DNA from: Alteromonas sp. LOR
GTDB lineage: Bacteria > Pseudomonadota > Gammaproteobacteria > Enterobacterales > Alteromonadaceae
DNA: 64,000 nt
Assembly (NCBI RefSeq): GCF_000753865.1
Contig: NZ_JQFW01000006.1
Coordinates: 124,001-188,000, forward strand
Direction: 5' to 3'
In this document: in pieces, positions 52,273 to 61,356 of the stretch
How positions within the stretch are numbered: position 1 is the first letter of the stretch
How the letters are laid out: each line of letters begins with the position of its first letter
The notes under the pieces: model-generated
Told to the model about the DNA's origin: nothing
What the model saw: the letters and a program-made list of their open reading frames with translations, nothing else
Databases searched by the model: none
Made by a program: the position numbers and the translations under genes

Positions 52273-52974
52273 CTACGGTATTTTTACTTCAAATACACTT
52301 CCGCCGAGACTTCCGCCGTTAGACAGCGAAATGATACCCGCTTTGTCATTGTGCGAATGAGCGTCTGCTATCAATTTAGCAAAAAACAACCCCAGTCCCG
52401 TTCGGCCCTGACTCAGTTCAAAGTTACTTAAGGTTGAATGACTTTTAGAGAGCATTTCCTCTGGGTAACCGTTCCCGTCGTCTTCAATTTTTATCGACAG
52501 ATAATCATCGGCGATGCTTGCCTGTATGGCGATGCGAGATGTGCCGTAGCGCAATGCATTAACAATGACATCGTTTATTAAGAGATAAATAAGTTCGCTG
52601 TCTAAATACCAACTTACGTCTTCATCAACATTCACACTGAGTTCGATGTTTTTTTGTTCTATATAAAATGCATTTGACCCTACAACATCGTCAATCAAAT
52701 CGGCAACAAAGCACTCATCAGCACTGATGGGAATACTTTCTAATTCCGATCGATACAGTGAAAGTATTTGAACCAAATTCGTGTTCAGTCGTGAAGCTTC
52801 GTAATGCACGTTTGCGACTTGCTCTCTGGCACCGCTATTTTCCTTAGGCAACGCGTCTCTTAGCCCTTCAATTGACTGAATAAGTAGAAACAAGGAATTT
52901 TTCATATCGTGCACAGCAGCGGCTAACACCGAAGAAAAGTCGATGTTGGTGGATATTTGTTTGTTCGATGTCAT
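52273..52974 (-). CDS. Small soluble sensor histidine kinase without sensor domain
   Basis: Histidine kinase of 233 residues. It starts almost directly with the dimerisation helix and H-box (AAAVHDMKNSLFLL, His near residue 18), then the ATPase domain: N-box LINDVIVNALRYG, G1 EDDGNGYPEEM and G2 GRTGLGLFFAKLI. There is no membrane segment or input domain, so the signal must come through a partner protein. No response regulator is adjacent; the two REC-TPR proteins in this window lack adjacent kinases, which makes a pairing possible but unproven. Confidence 0.88.
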   Translation of the reverse strand: MTSNKQISTNIDFSSVLAAAVHDMKNSLFLLIQSIEGLRDALPKENSGAREQVANVHYEASRLNTNLVQILSLYRSELESIPISADECFVADLIDDVVGSNAFYIEQKNIELSVNVDEDVSWYLDSELIYLLINDVIVNALRYGTSRIAIQASIADDYLSIKIEDDGNGYPEEMLSKSHSTLSNFELSQGRTGLGLFFAKLIADAHSHNDKAGIISLSNGGSLGGSVFEVKIP

Positions 52975-53180
52975 TGTGTCTCAGTCAATAAGGCGGCGAC
53001 AATCTATTCATAATGTAGAATAAAACAAAGCAAAATGAACACATGTTTTTGAATTTTATTCATTTTAATCACTATTTGAACTGTATTATGGCTATTTAGT
53101 AATATCAACCTTTAAAAAAATGTAGTTTTGGTTATAAGTATAGGAGTATAGTGTATATAAAGAGCAATGAAGCGGTATAA

Positions 53181-54158
<978 letters not shown>

Positions 54159-54213
54159 CAAGGTCAACAAAAAAGACGCGATGCCAGTTACCGAATTTAG
54201 GCGTACAAACAAG

Positions 54214-54236
54214 AAAGGGGCCTGCTGGCCCCTTTT
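54214..54236. terminator. Intrinsic terminator between cysB and sdaA
   Basis: AAAGGGGCC/GGCCCCTTTT with a TGCT loop, usable from both convergent genes. Confidence 0.9.
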
Positions 54237-54261
54237 GCTTATATAAAGAGTTTATGTAACG

Positions 54262-55650
54262 CTAACACTCAATAATGTTAACCGCTAAGCCTCCGCGAGC
54301 GGTTTCTTTGTACTTCGTTTTCATATCGTTTCCAGTATCGCGCATGGTTTTAATCACCTTGTCTAACGATACCTTGTGCTCGCCGGTACCGCGAAGAGCG
54401 AGTCTCGAGGCGTTAATTGCTTTTATCGCACCCATCGCATTACGCTCAATGCAAGGCACTTGAACTAAACCGCCAACGGGGTCGCAGGTAAGCCCTAAGT
54501 TGTGCTCCATTCCAATTTCCGCTGCGTTTTCTACCGATGAAGCCGTTCCGCCCATAATTTCTGCAAGTGCGCCTGCTGCCATTGAACACGCCACGCCCAC
54601 TTCACCCTGACAGCCTACTTCGGCGCCAGAGATGGATGCGTTTTCTTTATACAGTATGCCTATTGCGCCAGCGGTAAGTAGAAATCGACTTGCTACTTCT
54701 TCATCCACTGGTCGGATAAATTTATCAACGTACTGTAAAACCGCTGGAATGATGCCTGCAGCGCCATTGGTCGGCGCAGTGACTACACGACCTCCCGCAG
54801 CATTTTCTTCGTTAACGGCCAACGCAAATAAATTCACCCAGTCCATGGTTTGCATAGGATCGGTGGTGTGTTCGGTTTGAAGTCGACGGTATAGTCCCGG
54901 GGCTCGGCGCACCACTTTTAACCCACCAGGTAAAATGCCTTCGCTTTCTATCCCACGCTGAATACACGCTTTCATAACAAGCCAAATGTTATACAAAGTT
55001 TGCTTTACTTCATGTTTAGGCCTGAATGTCGACTCATTGTTGAGCATTAATGAACTGATGCTTAAACCATTGTTTTTACACAGTAGTAACAGCTCTTCCG
55101 CGGTCTTAAAGGGTAGGGGAACTTCAGCCTGTAGCGACGCTGCGTGTGCTTTCGTTTCATCAAAGTCTTCATCTTTGATAATAAAGCCACCACCAATGCT
55201 GTAATAGGTTTGCTGAGCGACAACCGTCGCGCCATTCATGGCGAAAAACGTTAATGCATTTGCGTGTTTAGGCAATGTCTTTCTGCGATGAAAGACAATG
55301 GCGTTCTTGTTAGGAAACGCGATTTCTTTTTCACCGTTTAAACACAGTGTTTCTGTTAAGCGCACATGCTCAAGCATGGCGTCAATCTTATCAACGTCGA
55401 CAAATTCAGGGGTGTGACCTAAAAGACCGAGGATAACGGCTTTACCGGTTCCATGGCCTATACCTGTTTGGCCCAATGAACCAAAAAGCTCAATTTTTAT
55501 TGTGTCTACGCTCGATAAAAGCGATTCTGATTTCGCGCCTTCGGATTTTGCTAGAAAAGCAGCAAATTCAGCACCTGCTTTCATTGGACCAACAGTATGT
55601 GAGCTCGAAGGACCAATACCCACGCTAAACATGTCAAATACACTTATCAT
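54262..55650 (-). CDS. sdaA: L-serine ammonia-lyase (iron-sulfur type)
   Basis: L-serine deaminase of 462 residues, L-serine to pyruvate and ammonia, [4Fe-4S]-dependent. ATG at 55650 aligns with E. coli SdaA ([23 protein letters not shown]); the TTG at 55680 would add ten residues without support. Signature parts: [38 protein letters not shown] and [16 protein letters not shown] with the cluster cysteines. Downstream of pabB and nudL in the same order as in E. coli, though separated from nudL by about 195 nt. Confidence 0.95.
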   Translation of the reverse strand: MISVFDMFSVGIGPSSSHTVGPMKAGAEFAAFLAKSEGAKSESLLSSVDTIKIELFGSLGQTGIGHGTGKAVILGLLGHTPEFVDVDKIDAMLEHVRLTETLCLNGEKEIAFPNKNAIVFHRRKTLPKHANALTFFAMNGATVVAQQTYYSIGGGFIIKDEDFDETKAHAASLQAEVPLPFKTAEELLLLCKNNGLSISSLMLNNESTFRPKHEVKQTLYNIWLVMKACIQRGIESEGILPGGLKVVRRAPGLYRRLQTEHTTDPMQTMDWVNLFALAVNEENAAGGRVVTAPTNGAAGIIPAVLQYVDKFIRPVDEEVASRFLLTAGAIGILYKENASISGAEVGCQGEVGVACSMAAGALAEIMGGTASSVENAAEIGMEHNLGLTCDPVGGLVQVPCIERNAMGAIKAINASRLALRGTGEHKVSLDKVIKTMRDTGNDMKTKYKETARGGLAVNIIEC

Positions 55651-55845
55651 AAACTTCAAAATGTTATTTAGTAATGACAACGATCATGCATTCAGCAAAC
55701 ATTAACTACAATACAGAAATGCTAATAATGTGATTAGTTTTGCTAATAGACTGTAAAGATAAATTGATAGGCTCGACGGCCAGCACGCGGCCAAAGTGCC
55801 AAACCTATGTATTCGAAAGCTCAAATGCCATTAATTTTCAGTTGC

Positions 55846-56418
55846 TTACGGATGAATATGGTGTGAAAGATTACGCAGAATGGCTGCGGTAGCACCCCAA
55901 ATCATACGCTCTTGCCATGGTATGAAATAAATGGGAAATGACCGTTTATTAAGATGAGTTTTATGAATTAAATGATTTTTTCGGTTTAAAACGTGTGCTA
56001 ACGGTACTTCAAAAGCGCTTTCAACTTCATTGGGATCAAGCTTGAGTTCAAAGCTTGGGTTAACAAAGCCTACTACGGGCGCAATTTCATAACCACTGAC
56101 GGTGCGATATCGTGGTAGTACACCAACTATATCCACATGGTTTGGCGGCAATCCAATTTCCTCATCGGCTTCTCGCATTGCAGCGTCAAAAAGGGTGTTA
56201 TCGGACTTTTCTACTGCACCGCCGGGAAAGCTAATTTGGCCTGGGTGATGGCGTAAATGATGTGCACGCTCTGTGAGAAGAACGTTAAGCGATGTACCGT
56301 AGTCTATCAGAGGAATAAGAACCGCCGCGGGCCGTCCCGTTTTAGTAAGAGGAAAGTCAGGCTCTAAATGCGGCAATCGCAAATGGTGAAACTGATTCAA
56401 AAACTCGGCTTTTGTCAT
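55846..56418 (-). CDS. nudL: Nudix hydrolase NudL-like (CoA pyrophosphatase)
   Basis: Nudix protein of 190 residues, matching E. coli NudL in length. The Nudix box is complete, GGAVEKSD...READEEIGL (Gx5Ex7REUxEExGU), preceded by the CoA-pyrophosphatase-type LTERAHHLRHHPGQISFPGG. It would hydrolyse CoA or related nucleotides. Its start overlaps the pabB stop by 4 nt (ATGA), so it is translated with pabB. Confidence 0.93.
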   Translation of the reverse strand: MTKAEFLNQFHHLRLPHLEPDFPLTKTGRPAAVLIPLIDYGTSLNVLLTERAHHLRHHPGQISFPGGAVEKSDNTLFDAAMREADEEIGLPPNHVDIVGVLPRYRTVSGYEIAPVVGFVNPSFELKLDPNEVESAFEVPLAHVLNRKNHLIHKTHLNKRSFPIYFIPWQERMIWGATAAILRNLSHHIHP

Positions 56419-57980
56419 TCATTACCCTCGTTAAAAGCAGCTAACACAGGGATTATTTTCGATACTTTATCTAATGTTTCTTGGTATTCGTCTGGCGCCT
56501 GTGAGTCCAAAACAATACCACCGCCAGCCCAGCAATGCAGCTTATTGTTTTCTGCTAATACCGTGCGTATACAGATACTTGAGTCCATATCCTCACGATA
56601 GCCCATGTAAAATATGCTGCCACAATAAATATTGCGCCTATGCGGCTCTAACTCATCAATAATTTCCATCGACCTAATTTTAGGAGCGCCTGTTATTGAG
56701 CCCCCAGGAAATGCTGATGCCAAAAGGTCTAGTGGTGTTGATTCGCTCGCTAACTTTCCTGTGACTGTACTTACAAGGTGGTGCACCGCCTCATAGCTTT
56801 CAAGAGCAAATAAGGCAGGAACATTCACCGTCCCAGGGCTGCAGTGCTTTGAAATATCATTGCGAAGCAAGTCCACAATCATCAAATTTTCAGAGCGATC
56901 TTTTTCTGCATTAAGTAACGAGTTTGCACTTTCTTCATCACGTTTTTTATCCGTAAAACGGGGACGTGTGCCTTTAATAGGTTTGGTTTCTACAATGCCA
57001 TTCTTTACACTCAGAAAACGTTCAGGCGAAATGCTCGCTATCGTTCCTTCGGGTAAATGAAAATACGCTGAAAATGGTGCTTGATTGGTATCGCGCAATT
57101 GACGATATGCTGTCCAAAAGTCGCCACGATATTGGGCTGTGAAACGCTGAGCCATGTTCACTTGATAACAGTCACCAGCAGTAAGATACCCGTGGATTGT
57201 TGCAAGTCGCTGACAATATTCCTCTTTGGTGAGATTCGACGCAAAGGGCGTGGTTAGGGTGAAATCATTGCGACTTTTACGCTTATCAGGCTTTCTACAT
57301 TCGCCATGCACACTGGTATTCTGATTGATTGAATTTGATTCTACCGACTCTGACGGATGCGTTCCTGAAAAATCAGTCTGGGAAAAGTCGGTCTGGGAAA
57401 ATTCGGGCTGGAAAAAATCAGGCTGAGTGCTGCCATTCGCCGAGCAATAATAGAAAATCCCCGTTTCTGTATCTTCAATAATAGACTGCAAATATAAGCC
57501 TGCAGCAAAGTCAGGCGTATCGTAGTCATCTATCGCGTTAGAAGGTAGGCTCTCGTAGAACCTGCCTGCATCATAACCCGCCATTCCGGCAACCCCTATG
57601 AGAAAAGGCAAATGGGCATATTGTTTATCAAGTGTAGCTTTGAGGTGTGCAACCTGCTTGTGAAGATACTTTTCAGTTGCTTCGAAGGGCGCCTCTTTCA
57701 CTTTACGCGACGTATTACTGATGGCATCAATAAATTCGGTTTGTCCTTTTGCCGCTCTAATCATCAATGACGGGTTCCACGCCATGATGTTAAAACGGCC
57801 ATCACTTTTCTTTGAACCCGCAGTGTCGAGTAAAATAGACCACTCACAGTGAGAAACCTGACTAAACAAGTTTAAGAATGTGGTTGAAGCAGCCGTGTTA
57901 TCTACACCCAAAAAGTGTGCAATTTGTTGCTGTGTGAACGGGGTGATGGAAACGTTGGTGATATCTGCAATAAAAGACAT
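56415..57980 (-). CDS. pabB: Aminodeoxychorismate synthase component I
   Basis: PabB, 521 residues (E. coli 453), makes 4-amino-4-deoxychorismate from chorismate for folate. The chorismate-binding core is intact: GDCYQVNMAQRF, FLSVKNGIVETKPIKGTRPR, ENLMIVDLLRNDISK, ALESYEAVHHLVSTV and FPGGSITGAPKIRSMEIID. The extra length is a hydrophilic insertion at about residues 180-245, which includes four 15-bp repeats. It is the first gene of pabB-nudL. Confidence 0.95.
   Translation of the reverse strand: MSFIADITNVSITPFTQQQIAHFLGVDNTAASTTFLNLFSQVSHCEWSILLDTAGSKKSDGRFNIMAWNPSLMIRAAKGQTEFIDAISNTSRKVKEAPFEATEKYLHKQVAHLKATLDKQYAHLPFLIGVAGMAGYDAGRFYESLPSNAIDDYDTPDFAAGLYLQSIIEDTETGIFYYCSANGSTQPDFFQPEFSQTDFSQTDFSGTHPSESVESNSINQNTSVHGECRKPDKRKSRNDFTLTTPFASNLTKEEYCQRLATIHGYLTAGDCYQVNMAQRFTAQYRGDFWTAYRQLRDTNQAPFSAYFHLPEGTIASISPERFLSVKNGIVETKPIKGTRPRFTDKKRDEESANSLLNAEKDRSENLMIVDLLRNDISKHCSPGTVNVPALFALESYEAVHHLVSTVTGKLASESTPLDLLASAFPGGSITGAPKIRSMEIIDELEPHRRNIYCGSIFYMGYREDMDSSICIRTVLAENNKLHCWAGGGIVLDSQAPDEYQETLDKVSKIIPVLAAFNEGNE
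57361..57420 (-). repeat. In-frame 15-bp tandem repeat in pabB, four copies
   Basis: On the minus strand the units encode roughly DFFQP, EFSQT, DFSQT and DFSGT, in a hydrophilic insertion between the N-terminal and chorismate-binding domains. Confidence 0.88.
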
Positions 57981-58189
57981 AAATGGTATTTGCGCTTTGT
58001 TCTTTCTATTTTAGGCATATTCGTTGCATTTCTTTGCATAAATATAAGCGGGTGATGCATCGATTACGCGGCTGATAATGATAAAAATTGCATGGCACAC
58101 GCTTTTGCATGGTGCGATGATAATAGATGCGCTAGTATACGCTCTTTTAGCTAGCTAAGACCACGAAAGCCAAATAAAAAGAGGATGTC

Positions 58190-59719
58190 ATGACCGTTAT
58201 CCGTCAACAAGACTTCATTGATAGTATTGAAGATTCCCTGCAGTTCATTTCTTACTACCATCCATTAGACTATGTAAAAGCAGTCGAGGAAGCCTATAAC
58301 AAAGAGCAAAGCCAAGCGGCCAAAGACGCCATGGCTCAGATTCTTATTAATTCTCGTATGTCGGCAGAGGGCAAACGTCCCTTGTGCCAAGACACCGGGA
58401 TAGTAACCTGTTTTGTAAAAGTAGGAATGGGCGTGTCTTGGGATAAGACCGACATGACAGTGCAGGAAATGGTAGATGAGGGGACGCGCCGTGCCTACCT
58501 CAACCCAGATAATCCCCTAAGAGCTTCTATTGTGTCAGACCCAGCAGGGGCAAGGCAGAATACTAAAGACAACACACCAGCAGTTGTCCATATCGACATG
58601 GTGCCAGGTACTAAAATTGAAGTGATGATCGCTGCTAAAGGCGGTGGCTCTGAAAATAAATCAAAAATGGTAATGCTTAACCCGAGTGACGATATTGCCG
58701 ATTGGGTAGTAAAAACATTGCCGACCATGGGAGCCGGATGGTGTCCACCAGGTATGCTTGGCATAGGCATAGGTGGTACTGCTGAAAAAGCAGCGGTCTT
58801 GGCGAAAGAGAGTTTGATGGACCCTGTGGACATTCAGGAATTGATTGAACGCGGCCCGCAAAATACCGATGAAAAATTGCGTCTTGAGATTTTTGAGCGA
58901 GTTAATAAGCTAGGTATTGGGGCGCAAGGCTTAGGCGGTTTGACTACCGTTGTTGATGTAAAGATTAAATCATTGCCTACTCACGCTGCATCTAAACCAG
59001 TTGCTATGATCCCTAACTGCGCGGCCACACGCCACGCTCATTTCTACCTTGATGGTTCGGGTCCTGCAGATTTCACGCCACCACGTCTAGAAGACTGGCC
59101 AGAAGTGACCTGGGAAGTTGGTGAAAATACTCGCCGCGTAAATTTAAACGATGTGACTAAAGAAGACATACAAGACTGGAAAGTAGGCGAAACAGTACTA
59201 CTTTCTGGAAAAATGCTAACCGGGCGAGATGCTGCCCATAAGCGCATTCAAACCATGATGGATAATGGTGAAGGACTTCCAGAAGGCGTTGACCTTACTA
59301 ATCGATTCATTTATTACGTAGGACCGGTTGATGCGGTTGGCGATGAAGTGGTTGGCCCAGCAGGCCCAACAACCGCAACACGTATGGATAAGTTCACCGA
59401 TATGATGCTTGAAAAAACAGGCCTTATCGGCATGATTGGTAAAGCTGAACGCGGTCCTGCTACAGTAGACTCAATCGCTAAACACAAAGCCGTATATTTA
59501 ATGGCTGTGGGCGGTGCTGCTTACTTAGTGTCAAAAGCCATCAAGAAGTCTCGAGTTGTGGCCTTTGAAGAGCTTGGTATGGAAGCTATTTACGAGTTTG
59601 ACGTTGAAGATATGCCGGTAACGGTAGCAGTTGATAGCACAGGTGCTAATGCCCACAAAACGGGACCTGCTATTTGGAAGGCAAAAATCGAAGATTTAGA
59701 TTCGTCACTAAGTAAATAA
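58190..59719 (+). CDS. fumA: Fumarate hydratase class I
   Basis: [4Fe-4S] fumarase of 509 residues, fumarate to L-malate in the TCA cycle. Recognised by GKRPLCQDTGIVTCFVKVG (cluster Cys), AAKGGGSENKSKM, GIGIGGTAEKAAVLAKE, LGIGAQGLGGLTTVVDVKI, PNCAATRHAHFYLDGSG, and the C-terminal beta-like part (GKMLTGRDAAHKR, AVDSTGANAHKTGP). GAGG-containing ribosome binding site upstream. Divergent from pabB across about 210 nt and followed by a terminator. Confidence 0.95.
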   Translation: MTVIRQQDFIDSIEDSLQFISYYHPLDYVKAVEEAYNKEQSQAAKDAMAQILINSRMSAEGKRPLCQDTGIVTCFVKVGMGVSWDKTDMTVQEMVDEGTRRAYLNPDNPLRASIVSDPAGARQNTKDNTPAVVHIDMVPGTKIEVMIAAKGGGSENKSKMVMLNPSDDIADWVVKTLPTMGAGWCPPGMLGIGIGGTAEKAAVLAKESLMDPVDIQELIERGPQNTDEKLRLEIFERVNKLGIGAQGLGGLTTVVDVKIKSLPTHAASKPVAMIPNCAATRHAHFYLDGSGPADFTPPRLEDWPEVTWEVGENTRRVNLNDVTKEDIQDWKVGETVLLSGKMLTGRDAAHKRIQTMMDNGEGLPEGVDLTNRFIYYVGPVDAVGDEVVGPAGPTTATRMDKFTDMMLEKTGLIGMIGKAERGPATVDSIAKHKAVYLMAVGGAAYLVSKAIKKSRVVAFEELGMEAIYEFDVEDMPVTVAVDSTGANAHKTGPAIWKAKIEDLDSSLSK

Positions 59720-59776
59720 ACGCATTCTATATGACTTCGCCCAACACGCATGATGAGTGTTGGGTAGTCACTAGAA

Positions 59777-59805
59777 AAAAACAGGTGCCAATGGCGCCTG
59801 TTTTT
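59777..59805 (+). terminator. Intrinsic terminator after fumarase
   Basis: AAAAACAGGTGCC/GGCGCCTGTTTTT, 13 bp with one G-T wobble and a 3-nt loop. Confidence 0.92.
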
Positions 59806-59815
59806 GTTTATAGTG

Positions 59816-59831
59816 CTGTACAAAATAACAG
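59816..59831. promoter_or_regulatory. LexA (SOS) box upstream of rmuC
   Basis: CTGTACAAAATAACAG fits CTGT-N8-ACAG and ends 15 nt before the rmuC start; TATAGT at 59809-59814 could be the -10. The E. coli orthologue (yigN/rmuC) is known as a LexA-regulated gene, which supports the call. Confidence 0.75.
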
Positions 59832-59845
59832 TACAAAAGCGCACT

Positions 59846-61237
59846 ATGTTTATCCAATACTTATCCTCACACTCCCTTGTATTATTCATCATTGCTGTCA
59901 TCACCTTATTTCTTCTTGTCGGCTTTGTTGCTCGTTCTTTACATTTAAACGCTCAACTACGAAACAAAGAAAGCAGTTATGACGAGATATCCAATGAACT
60001 AACATCGCTAAGACAACACTTCGCGGTGGTTAGCGCAAAATCTGAACGAGTCGAGCAACTAGAAATTACGAATCAATCTCTAGTGCAGTCGCTACATGAA
60101 GAGCGCATCACGCTAGCTAGAGTTAAAGCGCAAAACGAGGCCCAGCAAGGGCGAATAGATGCGCTTCATGAAAACCATGAAGAAAAATTGGCTAACATGG
60201 CTGCCTCTGAACAACGGCTGCAAACTCAGTTTGAAAATCTAGCCAATAGAATCTTTGAGGAAAAGCAGCAGCGATACACAACGCAAACTAAACAAAATAT
60301 TGAGGCAGTGCTCGCGCCGTTTAAGAACGAACTTGAAGGCTTCAAGCGACAAATATCAGAGCAGCATATAAGAGAAGGACAAGAACGAGCGTCTCTTAAA
60401 ACAGAGATATTAAGCCTTAAAGCGCTGAATCAAAAAATAACAGAAGAAGCTTCTGCGCTGACAAGCGCACTCAAAGGAGATAATAAGAAACAAGGAAATT
60501 GGGGCGAAGTGGTTTTAGAGCGCATATTAAAAGAGTCGGGCCTAAGAGAGGGGCATGAATTTGAGACCCAAGTATCTGCCAAATCTGATAGTGGCAGGCG
60601 TTTACAACCGGATGTTGTCGTCCATTTACCTAACGATAAAGATGTCATCATAGATTCAAAAGTTAGTCTTGCGGCCTATGAGCGTTTTTACAACTGTGAG
60701 GATGAATCGCAAAAAGCGCTGTATTTAAGCCAGCATGTGACTTCTATCAAAGGACATATCAAGGGGTTAGGAGCAAAAGACTATCAAAACCTCAAAGGAT
60801 TAAGAACCCTTGACTATGTGCTGCTATTTATCCCTATTGAGCCCGCATTTTTATTGGCTGTAGAAGAAGAGCCAGAGCTAGTCACTTTGGCGCTAAATCA
60901 CAATATCATGTTGGTAAGCCCCACTAATTTACTTGTTGCCCTGCGTACAATAAACAACATTTGGCAGTACGAATATCAAAATCAAAACGCGCAAAAAATA
61001 GCAGAGCAGGCCGGAAAGCTTTACGACAAATTTGTAGGCTTTATTAACGATATGGAAAAAGTAGGCAAGTCGTTAGAAAATGCACAAGGCAGCTTTGAGC
61101 AGGCTATGAACAAGTTAACCCGTGGTAGAGGAAACATTGTTCGCCAAATAGAAAACTTTAGAGAGTTGGGAGTACAGCCTAGTAAGCGATTAGATGTGAA
61201 TCAGCATGGTTTATCTAGCGACGATAAACAGGATTAA
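59846..61237 (+). CDS. rmuC: RmuC, DNA recombination protein
   Basis: RmuC family protein of 463 residues, reported to limit recombination at inverted repeats in E. coli. One N-terminal membrane helix (about 10-30), a long coiled coil (about 35-170), then the nuclease-fold domain: NWGEVVLERILKESGL, RRLQPDVVVHLPNDKDVIIDSKVSL and YVLLFIPIEPAFLLAVEE. ATG at 59846 is preferred; a TTG at 59804 would start inside the upstream terminator. SOS control is likely through the LexA box just upstream. Confidence 0.93.
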   Translation: MFIQYLSSHSLVLFIIAVITLFLLVGFVARSLHLNAQLRNKESSYDEISNELTSLRQHFAVVSAKSERVEQLEITNQSLVQSLHEERITLARVKAQNEAQQGRIDALHENHEEKLANMAASEQRLQTQFENLANRIFEEKQQRYTTQTKQNIEAVLAPFKNELEGFKRQISEQHIREGQERASLKTEILSLKALNQKITEEASALTSALKGDNKKQGNWGEVVLERILKESGLREGHEFETQVSAKSDSGRRLQPDVVVHLPNDKDVIIDSKVSLAAYERFYNCEDESQKALYLSQHVTSIKGHIKGLGAKDYQNLKGLRTLDYVLLFIPIEPAFLLAVEEEPELVTLALNHNIMLVSPTNLLVALRTINNIWQYEYQNQNAQKIAEQAGKLYDKFVGFINDMEKVGKSLENAQGSFEQAMNKLTRGRGNIVRQIENFRELGVQPSKRLDVNQHGLSSDDKQD

Positions 61238-61312
61238 GATTGTGCTCATTAAACATCAACTCAAACATTGACCTGTATTTGTACTTTTGTTTGTAGAGTT
61301 TGCGCCAATAAA

Positions 61313-61336
61313 AAAGCCCCTTAAATAAGGGGCTTT
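61313..61336. terminator. Intrinsic terminator between rmuC and the S8 protease gene
   Basis: AAAGCCCCTT/AAGGGGCTTT with AAAT loop; the T tail is best on the minus strand, just after the protease stop. Confidence 0.9.
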
Positions 61337-61356
61337 GTAATTTCAGCTACTTAAGA

